A program made the position numbers and the translations under genes. Below the pieces are notes generated by a model, which made no database searches, had not been told where the DNA came from, and saw nothing but the letters and a program-made list of their open reading frames with translations. A DNA stretch of 64,000 nt from Mesostigma viride (Eukaryota; Streptophyta; Mesostigmatophyceae; Mesostigmatales; Mesostigmataceae). Location of the stretch: NCBI GenBank assembly GCA_009746045.1, contig RPFO01000079.1, positions 2,976,828 through 3,040,827 on the forward strand. The letters run 5' to 3'. Shown here one piece after another: positions 22,601 through 34,600 of the stretch; within the stretch, counting starts at the first letter, position 1; every line of letters starts with the position of its first letter.

Positions 22601-25600
22601 AGCCAAATTAATTAGCCTTGTGGGCAAGCATGTGCATACCTAGTGCAACATGGTTCAGTTTGTGGAATCCAACTTATATAGCCTCGTCGCTAAACATAGT
22701 GATGATAAAATCCAGGGTGCACACGTGCATGCATGCAAGGCATTGTGATAAAATGCAGGGTGCACACGTGCATGCATGCAAGGCAATGTGATCAAATGCA
22801 GGGTGCACACGTGCATGCATGCAAGGCATTGTGATAAAATGCAGGGTGCACACGTGCATACATGCAAGGCATTGTGATCAAATGCCTGGTGCACACGTGC
22901 ATGCATGCAAGGCATTGTGATCGAATGCATGGTGCACACGTGCATGCATGCAAGGCATTGTGATCAAATGCAGGGTGCACACGTGCATGGAGGCCATTGC
23001 CATCAAACTCAACATGCACGATGGATCATTTTCAAGTCACTACTAATATAGAAAGTTAAATCAATTAACTGATTAGAGTATTCGAGTAAAACACGTGCTC
23101 CGGGTGGGGAGCCATGGAGTATTAGCCACAAAAGACCGATGGATGAGTGCAACTAAACATGATTGCCGGTTCCATCTCCTACGTTACATTAATCTTATGC
23201 TTCACTAACCCCAAGCACATTGTAAACAAAATCCTACACACTTAATTAACTCTATGAGTTGTATTGTGTCGATGTCAGAAAGCAACAAACGTGAAGACGC
23301 TAGCTGTGTCTCCTTACATAATGACCATCTTCACCCATTGGATCCTAATGGAGCTGCCAGACACATCCGGCGTGCCCATGTGGCTCGCCCCCGAGTTGGA
23401 GGTTGCCGCCCCCTTAAAGCACCCACCAGCTGACCCATCGTGGCGATGTAAGTGGTTTGAATGTTCTGCAAGGTCGCTTCGTGCCTGGACGCACTGGCCG
23501 CCAGCTGATTCATGCTCACAAGGCTCTGTCGCATGACAGTCATCAAGAACGCCTAATCCGCTCCCTTACGAGTCGGCCCAGAGTTCTCCTGGGGGACATT
23601 TTCGTCCCCCCCCAGCTCCGCCTCCACGTGAGGGGCGCACGCCGCACGATCGCCATACGTAGCGTGGCAGACATCCCAGTATATCCAGTCCGACGTCCCG
23701 GTGCCAGAATCCCCCAACGCGCTTCTTGTACATGCTGTACATCTTGTTGGCCTTCAACACGTAGCGTGGCCCTGACATTTCAAAGCCGGTTGCAGCAAGG
23801 ACCACTTTGGACAGCTCCCTACCACGCACATGGGTGCACTCCTCCTTTGCCCTGCGGAGTTCACCATCCCGGGTCACCAAACTGCACACTGCGTTAAAGG
23901 GCATTGACGTTCATACCTTGGGCGGCCTCGCCGGGCCCATAGGCGCCTTCCCCTTCCCCTTCGCAGGTCGTGACTTGCGGGTAGTGCCTTCTTCTTCATC
24001 ATCCGATGATCCGTCATCATCGGATGATGCCACAGGTGTCTCATGCAAAGCCGGGAGCTCATCATCGGAAGCTGAGGCCGAGGCCGATGCCGAGGCTGAT
24101 GCCGAGGCTGCCGAGGCAGGGGCCGTTGCCGAGACTGGGGCCGTCGTAGCGGGCGGAGGCGCGGCAGTAGTAGTCGGCTCCGGTGCCGTCGGAGACGAAG
24201 CCTTGGACTGCTCGGCCGGCTTTGCGCGGGATGCTGACGCACTGGCGCCGGGGGGGTTCGCCTTGCGCCCCCTCTTGTTGGGCAGATTCTTGTACAGATC
24301 CACAAAGTCCTTTAGGGCAATCGTGCCCTTCAGTGCTTCCGCCTCGAGCTCTTCGCGATTCCGGAACGTTGTCGTAACGCCCGTCAGCGAATTCATGTAC
24401 ACAACGCCCCCGCCGGCTGATGCAGGCCGTCCAGGTCCACCTCGTCCAGATTCTCCCTATCGTAATCATCACCGTCGTCGCCTCGCCTCTTGGCGCCCTT
24501 CTTTTTCACTATTGCATCGCGTGCTGAGGCTCCGCCCCTTGCGGTTGCTCCACCCTTTGCTTGGGGTTGCTCCACCCTTCGCTTCCCCATGTTTTTTTCA
24601 CAGCAGCCCCGCTGCTGCGCTGCGTTCTTTCGTGGAGGGCACTGGTGACGCTTTCAACGTGCAAAATATAACGCGGCGGTATGGTCTGGCGCGTTTGGAA
24701 ATTCAAAAATCAAGGCGACGCGTCGGCCCCGGTCCATGTGGCTCACGCACAGAGGATCTGCTTCGGGCATGCGTTTAGCGTATCTCACACGTCCTGGCGT
24801 ATCTCACACCGTCATAACTTGTTGAGTACATAGGCGCGATCCCCGCAACAGGCGGGGAGGGGCCTACCCGAATGCGTGGCAGGGCACTATTAGTCGGCGG
24901 GTCATCATAGTTGCGGGTCGGTGCATCCGCCATGATGTAGTCGTAGAGATCGAAGGCCGCTTTTGGCTCAGGCCAACGAGGCACACCTCGGTCCCAGTGG
25001 TTGACAGTTTAAAGGGTGTGAGGACGGCCGTGAGTGAACGACTTGCAGGTTCTTGTCGTTTGAAGGCAAGCGATGTGCATTCGCGTTATGGCGGCATGGC
25101 GGTGACGACGACCTTTTCAATGTGTTTTTTCAAATTCAGGCGGGCCCCAATTGTGGCGCGGCGCCACCCAGGTCACGATTGGGGGTGGATTTCAGTGGTA
25201 TCAGGTGGTAGACCCTTGTGGGGGTCTACCACCCAATACCACTGAATTCCACCTGATTTGGCCAAATTCGCTGGTATTACGGTGGATCTACGGAAATGAC
25301 CCGCTTTTTTCCGTTTTGGACTGGAAAAACCCAGTGTGAAAAAGTTTTGTCGAATTTTTCCCGGCCAAAACGGAAATTCGACTGAAAAAAAAACGAGTGT
25401 GAAAACCCTGTAACACGCTAAGTCACCAAACGTTCCAGAGGTGAGAGCTTCAACACGGCCAACTGCGGCCCACATTTCCGTCCGTCACAATAGTCAGTGC
25501 ACGAAAATCTCAAGTACGATTCAGTGGGCCGGGATGGGCTTATACTTAAAACTATTATAGCCCTCGGCCACTATAGAACTCTCTGCTGCGGACTGCGGCG

Positions 25601-28600
25601 TGGGACACAACAACAACAACTTAAAACTATGTACGAAAGATACATACTACTATAGGCGCGGCGAACCTGTGGCCCAGGCACAATCATATTGACGTGCCTC
25701 ACGCGTGAGAACTTGGTGCACGTCAGACGACTAACGCGCAGCCTAAATTTACGCGTCATTCGCGTGACGCGCAGCCTAAATTTACGCGTCAGCCGGCTGA
25801 CGCGCGGGGTAAAATTCCTGACGCGTAAGAGCAGGCGCGTCAGCCCGCTGACGCATGCGTCACGTTACTAAAAACACTGGTCAAGTACTTGGTTGGAGCC
25901 CGCATAAGCTGCCGACGGATGACGCACGTGGAGGGAGCGGAGACCACGATATTAGCCATGAACTTTTGATTGGGATCAAACAGGACAGATGGCGTAGGGG
26001 CGATCACATTTTGACCTTTGTTATCAGGCCCAGCACGGTAAAACACCCCCAATGTTGGCCCATGCCGGCTGGCATGGGGCAGGACTGGGGCCAGACGACC
26101 GTGGGCTGGGCTGGGGGATCCCGTACCGCAGTGCCTTGATGGCTCCGTCACCCCGGCCTATCATCAACCGAGAGCAAATCAGGACTAATGAAAACGATTC
26201 TTCTGAAGATGCACTTGGTGTGTGTTCGAGTAAGAGCTTCTTATAGGTACTCTCAGCCCTTATGAAGGTACTATCATTATGAAAACGTTCGATTACATTC
26301 ACGGGTGATGTTCCTTTCCATATAAAGCCTGTTAAATTGAAGCATCTAGGTTAAGAATGTCGGTTCATTTCCATGATTTCCAAAGCGCACGATTCGAGCG
26401 TATACATGCACTGGAACATAGCGGGAATATGGGGCCAGCAATGGGGGCATGCCATGGGGGCTAGTGGCGGGGGGGGGGGTAGGCAAGGAAGACCGGCAAG
26501 GGTGGCCTAACGTGAACTCGGCTGGAGTGTGCACGCAGAAATTTGATTTGTGATACATTGGTGCTTTCACTACCATGGCATGAGATTAGGATCGGCAGGG
26601 GTTGTCCGATGGGAATTCAGCGGGGTTGCGGAACCAATTGTTCCCTACTAGTACACATAACCCAAACATATTTGGTAAGCCTACTACAGGATGGTCCACA
26701 AAACACCCACCGTGAACTCGGCGGGGTTGCGGAAGCAGTTGTTGAAGTACTGGCACGAGTAGTGGGGGTCGATCCGGTCAAACTCCTCCAGCGTGACCGG
26801 CTGTGGGGTGGCATGCACAGGGTGCGCACAGGGCATATGTGCGGCGCGTCAACGCAAGGGACCCCCACAAGGTGCATCCACACGGGGCATCCAAAAATAG
26901 CCACCAATAGCACGGAAGGCAGTTGACGTCAAGCGGAGCGGGGGCAAAGCCACGTGACTGCAAACATAAAAAAGCAACACCATGTGAGGCGGGAGCATGT
27001 AAGGCATCACAGCCTGTACCGCAACACAATGACCACCGACAAGTGGTCGCACGCCTGCACATGCCCCTTTCAATGTTCCCAAGGGCCAGGGGCAGGACTG
27101 GGGACTGAAAATTGATCGAAACCTCTGGCAAACGCACCCGGTAAAAGTAGTAGTTGCCACCGACCAATTACCCATGTTGCCACCCACGAAATTACCCTCC
27201 TGGCCCCACCTTGTGAACGTGGCAGTGGCCCCAAAGAACATGGCAGTGGCCCCAAACTTGTACAGGCAACCATCGTCCCCACCTTGGACACGTGGCCGTC
27301 TAGTCACTGCTGAAACATTTGCCAACACACACACATGCTTGCCACATCACGCAAAATCCGAGTGCCCCTCCCACCTTGTAGAAGTAGCAGTTGCCGTAGT
27401 TGAGGAAGCGCACGCGGTCGCCGTAGACCTTGAGCGGGTCACGGTTTTGGGCCACGATCTGGCGGCCGCGACGCGAGGGGGAACAAGGAGAGGGCACACG
27501 CAATAGAGAGGGTGCATCGTCATACACTCTATTGCACACGTGTATATAATATGCATCGTGTGGTGGCCGCGACAAAGGTGCACCGCATAACATGGCAGGC
27601 GAGACGTGAGGGTGCAGCCAAGGGGACATCATGGTGAGTGACAGCACACCAACGACCTTTTTAATACACGATCCTGATAAGGGGTTGCACTACCCTTGCA
27701 TATTAGGACAGAGTGCAACGGATTAAAATGGGTGCACATAAAAAAAGGATGCGCGCCCAACCAGTAAACCATCGTGCTTGTGAATATAGGCAATATGGAG
27801 AGACTCGGGTGCTGGGACAGCTGCAGACGCGCACGGAAAACAAACAATAAGCGCATATACACCGATACGTAAGCGTGAATATATAGAGAGACAGACGTTC
27901 CCACGTTAAGTTACGATCGCCGCCAAAATCTGGGCGCCGTAACTTAACGCGGGAACGCAACTCATCGCGGGTATGTTACATTAGCGGTAGGGTTAGGCTA
28001 GCAGCCCACCCCCTCCTCTAACGGACTTCTACACGGGAATCGACAGATCTCGTTGAGTCTGACCTAGCTGCAGCATCGAAGTCGCCAAAAGTCCATTTTT
28101 CAGGCCAGATATTTTGTGAAAGGTGGGCGGTGAGGTATACGCCGCCAAAATCTGGGCATCGTAACTTAACGCAGGAACGTAACCTTAAGAATGGTAACTT
28201 AATGTGGGAATGTAACCCTAAGCATCGTAACGTAACGCGGGAATGTGACCTTAGAATCGTAACTTAACGCGGGAATGTAACCTTAAGAATCGTAACTTAA
28301 CGCGGGAATGTAACCTTAACAATCGTAACTTAACGCGGGAATGTAACCTAAAATTAAGAGTCGTAACTTAACGCGGGAATGTAACCTAACATTAAGAATC
28401 GTAACTTAACGAGGGGATGACTGTATCATGAAGGCGGAGTTTATATTACTTCAAATTGCAACGAGGGTCAATGCGAAATACCATGGCATCACAGTAGCTC
28501 AAATACCAGTATCAAAATGCAAGGAGGGCTTGTTTGCTTCGCACTTACGTTTCTCTAGGGGCTAACGAAGGGCCGCCACTATACTCACCGCCTCCCTTGT

Positions 28601-31600
28601 GATGAGCGTGACTGCCTTGATGTTTCGCGAGTAGTACTTCTCTAGTGCTAGCTTCTCTAGTGCTAGCTGATAATCCCACTCACCGCCTCTCGTGTCATGC
28701 GCATGACCACCTTCAGCTCTTGCTCCACGGGGCGTGTCTCGTGGTGGAACAGCTGGTACAGGAGCTGGTGGGTAGGATCACAACGCAATGTGCGACATAT
28801 ATACAGAGATATGCGTCAATGCGTTGATGCGGTGGGACAGCTGGTACAGGAGCTGGCGGCTCCAATGACAGGGAGAGAGCACGGGAATAAAGATACGTCA
28901 CGTTAAAAGTATAAAACTGACGGAGATAGCTGTAAAGGCATATTGTGGTGAAAGAGCTTGCACAAACAGCTGGTACAAACAGCTGGCGGATGGGGTCGAA
29001 TAGTGCGGAGAGTGAAATGCGATAGCGTACAGACGACAAGCGCATGCCAAAATATCATAGTACAGGCTTATAACGACGGAGGTAGGTGTCAACTCCTGTT
29101 GTGCGGAAGAGTTGTTCTAGAAGATGGAGGACACTGTAGCGAGGTATACTGGGGCGATAAGTACTGCATACAGGTAAAGCGTAGAAAAAGCACCAAATGA
29201 CTAGGACAACAACATGCTTGGAGAGATAGCATAGTGCATATCAGACGCATGATACCAATTCGTGCCGTGGTGGGGTCAGTTGCAATTCCATCAGCCCAAA
29301 TCTACCCCATCTGACCTCCAATGTTTAGTACAGATTTCCTAAACGAGAAAGCAGACCACGGAAGAGCATTACCAATTTCATAAGCGAGATTAAACCTGGT
29401 CCGGTCTACCATCGGCGGTCAAAGCGTAATAACTACTTGAATGGCTTGCTGCATGGCCGATTAAGTAATCATGGGATCAAGGGGTCGAGGGATCGAGTGA
29501 TCAAGATATTACCCACAACCATCCTCAGTGTGTGGGCAAGCCCACCACGCTCCCACCCTTTGGCTGCCGTTCGCGACTTGGGAGACTTGACAGTTTGTTC
29601 CGCGTGACGGACACAAACGGAGGCATGAGGACAACTGACGGAGAGGAATCAATGCGACGCACCTGCAGGGATGTCTCCAGGTCATCGGGCGAGCAGTCCC
29701 CATTGAAGCCCCTTCGGTACGCGCTGATAGAGGGGGCGACGGCCACGCGCTTGCCCGCAAGCATCTCCGATAGGACCGCGGGCTGGTAAGTGATAGCCCG
29801 TTACGGATGCCAAAGTGGCCCGGTTACGGATGCCAAAGTACACCCGGTTACGAATGCCAAAGTACACCCGGTTACGAATGCCAAAGTACACCCGGTTACG
29901 AATGCCAAAGTACACCCGGTTACGAATGCCAAAGTACACCCGGTTACGAATGCCAAAGTACACCCGGTTCGGATGCAATGGTAAATTGGTAATGGCCACG
30001 GATGGCCGTGATCGTTGTGACAAGTGACGGATGCGCGCATGCCATGGTAAACCATCATTAGGCAGGAACATGCGACAGCTGCTAGTCACTCAGCTACCCT
30101 ACATTTCATCCAGCTACCTCGACTGCCTGCATCTTAAATGCAGCATTCTAAAGGCAGTTTTCTAAAAGCAAGAACCCCTGAATCATCTCCAAGAGAAACC
30201 ATTCGGTGCTTGCCCACCTTCCGCAGGCAGAGAAAACAATGCTTGCCGGCAGGACCTCCCCTTCGCCTTACGGTTCAGGCCAGAGCATGGGGGCCGGTCC
30301 CGTTCACAAGGCAGCTTCCCACTGACACCATGAAAAAACTTGCGTCCCCGACGACACGCAGCTAGCATGGCCTGGGTCAGAGGACCAAACAAAAGGCTCT
30401 TGATAAAGCCCCTAACTCATTCGCTATCTTTCAGGCCCCTATCTAAATCACATCCAGTTTCCCCCCTGCCTAGAGCCCCCATTCATGGCTCAAATCTATT
30501 GTAATCAAAAGACATGGCTTTCATTAGCCTATTCAGCTATCCCCCATCTGTCTAGCGATTCCCTATCGATATCTCACCTTGAACCCAAAGATGCCCATCT
30601 CCCCCGCAATCGACGCGGCCATCGCAGCACTGCGGAACTCCTCTTCTGGCAGCTCGGAGAGGCCGCCGTACGCAAAGCCCCTACCAGGGTGCAAGGAAAA
30701 GGGTGGGGCGGCAGGCCAAGGCAACGCTGATGCAGGACAGGTTATTGACGGATTGCCTCTTACACAATATGACTGGGAACATGACAGCAGGTCCTGCGTC
30801 CTGTGCTCATACTCGGTTGTTGCACTCATGAAAACGAAAGAGAGCATGCCAACCGGATGAGATGATTGAGATGACTATGATCCGATGGAGAGCAGAAGCC
30901 GCCAATAGCGGATAGGGAGCAGCAGCATGGAGGGCAACATGGAGGCAACAGCGGGAGAGAGAGGAGCGTTTACAAAAAGAAAAAACACACACACACAAGA
31001 AGAAGGAATGCGCCCCAATGATCACAGGTACTGTACTGTCATGGTAGAGTGCAAGCAGACATAACCGAGGACCAGATGGCAGCAGGTGCCAACTCCGACC
31101 ACACGACATGCGCAAAGCCGGAGTACATCCCACGTGAAGCAGGTGGGCAGTTCTTAAGCCTCATGGGCTGTGAACAGTGGCGGAGGGCGACACCACTCGA
31201 TGGGCTGCACCCCCGGTCGCCACTACCACATCAGCAGACCTCTTCCCCACTACCACATCAGCAGACCTCTTCCCATGCCATCTACGCAGATGATCCTCAT
31301 CACCCACCCATACCGCATGAGTAGCTGGTCATCCTCGTTTCCCCTGTGCGTCAGCAGCTTATCCTATTTCCCCCTCCCCCCTCATCGCATGCACTTGGCC
31401 TCCGAGCCAAGGGGTAAGTAATTTCCAGTTCCTTTTCTTACCCCATCCGCACCTGGTCGTCATCGTATCTCCCCGCCCTACGTCATGACCGCCTTATACT
31501 TCCGCTCTTACCGCATCAACAGCTGGTCGTCCAGAAAGTCAGTCTTCTTGTAGCAGACGCGCATGCCGTTGCTCAGCACCAGCTCCACCGCATCAATCTG

Positions 31601-34600
31601 GTCCACCTTGCGCTTCTTGACAATGTGCCTGCAAGCTCAGCAGGGTGGCCACAGCGAACACATGCCAGCAAACATTCGTGGACACGCACGTCACGCTTTG
31701 ATCTGGTCCACCTTGCGCTTCTTAGTGATCTGCATGAGTGTGCAGGGAAGGGGGGGTTGATGATGAAGGCAAGTAAGGTGGCCGCTGTGAATACATGCCA
31801 GCAAGCATGTGTGCACACATGCGTCATGCATCAACTTGGCCCATCTTTTGCTTTGTGATGACGTGCCTGGGGGAGGAGCAGGACGGGGAGGACAACGGGA
31901 CCAAAGGCCACCGCGGATGCACACACATAGAGGACACACAGACGCACCACCTATCGCAATAATGCTCATGCATCTACGTTTGTTCGCGCACGACAAGGGG
32001 AATGACACTTGGCACATTCTGGCCGCCACCAACGTTGCGATCGACACCAGCCAACCCCACGCACCAAGCCCGATGTTGCAGCTGGGCCCATCTAAGCCAC
32101 CGAGTCGGAAATGGTGGACCAAGAAAAAGAATTTTCAAATTCTGGAATATCAAAAATGTTTGAAAAGACACTTGGCAGCAGACCCATAAAGGGGCTATGC
32201 AAGAACCTTACAGCAACAGAACCATACTGCAACAAAAGCAACTTCGAAGCAGAAATTAAAGGAATGCCCGCCACCCAATGGTAGAGGCAGCTCTAGAGGG
32301 TGACACCCAGTTGTGATGCAACTTCACACAAAATCCTGTTATCCAACATCCAATACAATAACCATAGATACTAACCATCATCAACGCACCCATACTTGAT
32401 TGTCTTCAATTGAATATACATACTAGCCATATACTCAACTAGTTTACTACTATCTATACTACAACTTTATTACTACTATATGTTTATTACTACTATCTAT
32501 ACTGCAACTGGACGCGGACCGCGCGCGCACCATCTCTGGAATGGAGATGTAAGAATACTAATCGGTGTTCTCTGAACGTAGTTTCTTTATAACAGATGAG
32601 AATGAACGCCGCTATGTGAGTGGTACTACGGGACGGTGGGCCTTGGGCTGGACCGGTTCCATGAGTTAGAATTAGTTGGCCAGTTTTGTATGGCCATTTC
32701 TAGTTCGTTAAGTTAAGTAGCAATTAAGTTACTGTTGCTGACGGCTCATGAGGCGAGCCTGGGCTACGCCGCCCTAAAGTGCCATTTGCACGATGTTCTA
32801 GGTCTCTTTTTCTTGTAATCGGATGTATGGGGTATGGGTATGGCGGATTACAAGAAATTTAATGCTGCCCTAATCGCGTCAGCCTTTTGGCTGGCGGTGG
32901 CCGATTAGAGATGGCGCGTGACTGACATAGCTTGAACAGTCACGTGACTGTGAAAAAGAAATTGAAATTACCCTCGTCGGTTTTCTCCCCGCAGCTGGGT
33001 TCTTGGCCGACGAGAGACTATAAAATACTTCGCGTTTGCCTGCGCGTGGCACCTGTACGGAACTCTGAAGCCATGAGTAAGATTTCCGTGCCACGCTGCA
33101 GTGCCTACCGCTTTGCTGCGGAATGTCGCAGCAGGGTTGCAGTTCCTGACTGCTGACTGCCGAAGGAAGGGTGGTCGGGTTACTTTTAGTGGGCATTGTG
33201 ATGGACGACAAGTCTGTCGGCCCTCGCGTAAGTAGAAAAATATTTACCAGCATCCGCTCTTATGGGTGCGTGAGGTCTCGGGAATGTGGTGGGGACGAAT
33301 TCCGGAATTATGCAATATTTCGATTCAGACCGAGACTTAAGGGGCCAGTTTAACAGACGGACCTGGGCCGGGCAGGACCAAATATTTTGGCCGGCCCAGT
33401 TGCGCTTGCGCTTTATCGGCCGCTGGGGTGTGTGATGAGAGCCTGCTCGTCAACTAAAACCTGAAATATGGAAAGTTACTCCCCCAGGTGACAACGTTGA
33501 CAGTAATCGAGATATGGTGGCATCGGGTGACGTCCTACAAGTTGTCGTCACGTTAGGGCGGCACTGGCCTTTGAGGGAGGTCCGTGATCGTTAAACGAGG
33601 CGTCTTCTTCCTTGTCTTTGCGTGCACATTCAACACCCTCTTTTACTGGCCGAGGGTGGAAGGCTGGGGGGGCCCTGCAAAGGGTTATCGTGCATGAGGC
33701 TCGCTACAGCCGCCGGCGATTGTAATGGTCGTGACCGTTGCGGCAGGGCAGCCTCGGGAGCCACTGAGCGAAAGTGGTTGGCGGAGCTTTGGAGATAAAG
33801 CACCAGGAAAGGGGGGTTGGGTAACGAGAACTACAATCAATCATGAAATGGGTGCAGCGTGGCAGGCTCACTCATGGGTTCTGTAATTGCCCACTTATTG
33901 TTTTAATCAAATGTTGGTGGATTGGTAATAGTGGGAATAGAATCGGTGTTCTCTGAACGTAGTTTCTTTATAACAGATGAGAATGAACGCCGCTATGTGA
34001 GTGGTACTACGGGACGGTGGGCCTTGGGCTGGACCGGTTCCATGAGTTAGAATTAGTTGGCCAGTTTTGTATGGCCATTTCTAGTTCGTTAAGTTAAGTA
34101 GCAATTAAGTTACTGTTGCTGACGGCTCATGAGGCGAGCCTGGGCTACGCCGCCCTAAAGTGCCATTTGCACGATGTTCTAGGTCTCTTTTTCTTGTCCC
34201 GCCCTCCCTCCCTCTTTTTGTGTTTGTTTCTAGGGTAACGAGAACTACAATCAATCATGAAATGGGTGCAGCGTGGCAGGCTCACTCATGGGTTCTGTAA
34301 TTGCCCACTTATTGTTTTAATCAAATGTTGGTGGATTGGTAATAGTGGGAATAGAATCGGGGTTCTTTGAACGGGGTTTCTTCTATACGTGAATGCGGGA
34401 ACAAGAGGCCGCTGGATGAGCGGCTTATAGGTCGTAGTGTTTTCTCGTAGCTGTTTGGCTAGAGCTTTTGTGATTAGTAGATGCAGTATAGTGCATGGTT
34501 GAAAAATGAATTAAATAAAATGTGCGTTCCGCGCTTGGGTTGATAATACCCGGGCGGAACGGGGCGTGAGGTGCAGTGCCCCTGAAAAGAACAACCTACG

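Larger units (their letters stand above)
18377..25410. mobile_element. PIF/Harbinger transposon with 1.4-kb inverted arms
   Basis: The ends are CAGGGTTTTCACACTC and its complement, flanked by TAA on both sides (18,374-18,376 and 25,411-25,413), the 3-bp duplication typical of PIF/Harbinger. It carries a transposase frame (plus strand) and an accessory frame (minus strand). The first about 1,428 bp (18,377-19,804) are repeated in inverted orientation at about 23,995-25,410, so the 5' part of the accessory gene is present twice. It inserted into the hAT element, so it is the younger of the two. Confidence 0.88.
17311..25879. mobile_element. hAT-type DNA transposon, interrupted by a Harbinger element
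   Basis: The terminal inverted repeats are CAGTGTTTTTAGTAA and TTACTAAAAACACTG, 15 bp perfect. The flanks GACAAGTA (17,303-17,310) and GTCAAGTA (25,880-25,887) form an 8-bp target duplication with one mismatch. CAGTG ends plus an 8-bp duplication indicate hAT. Subterminal palindromes CGCGTCAGTCGGCTGACGCG (left) and CGCGTCAGCCGGCTGACGCG (25,785-25,804) flank each end. Without the 7,034-bp insert the element is about 1.5 kb and probably non-autonomous. It lies in PQQL intron 19. Confidence 0.8.

Noticed and set aside
21528-22990. CRISPR-like array of regular repeats
   Set aside because: There are no unique spacers; units are contiguous 43-bp tandem repeats in a eukaryotic transposon.
25840-26302. 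Possible extra PQQL exon in intron 19 (frames such as [12 protein letters not shown] or [12 protein letters not shown])
   Set aside because: Exons 19 and 20 already join in phase and in family register (AEFT|VVLVGT); an extra exon would disrupt a conserved strand.
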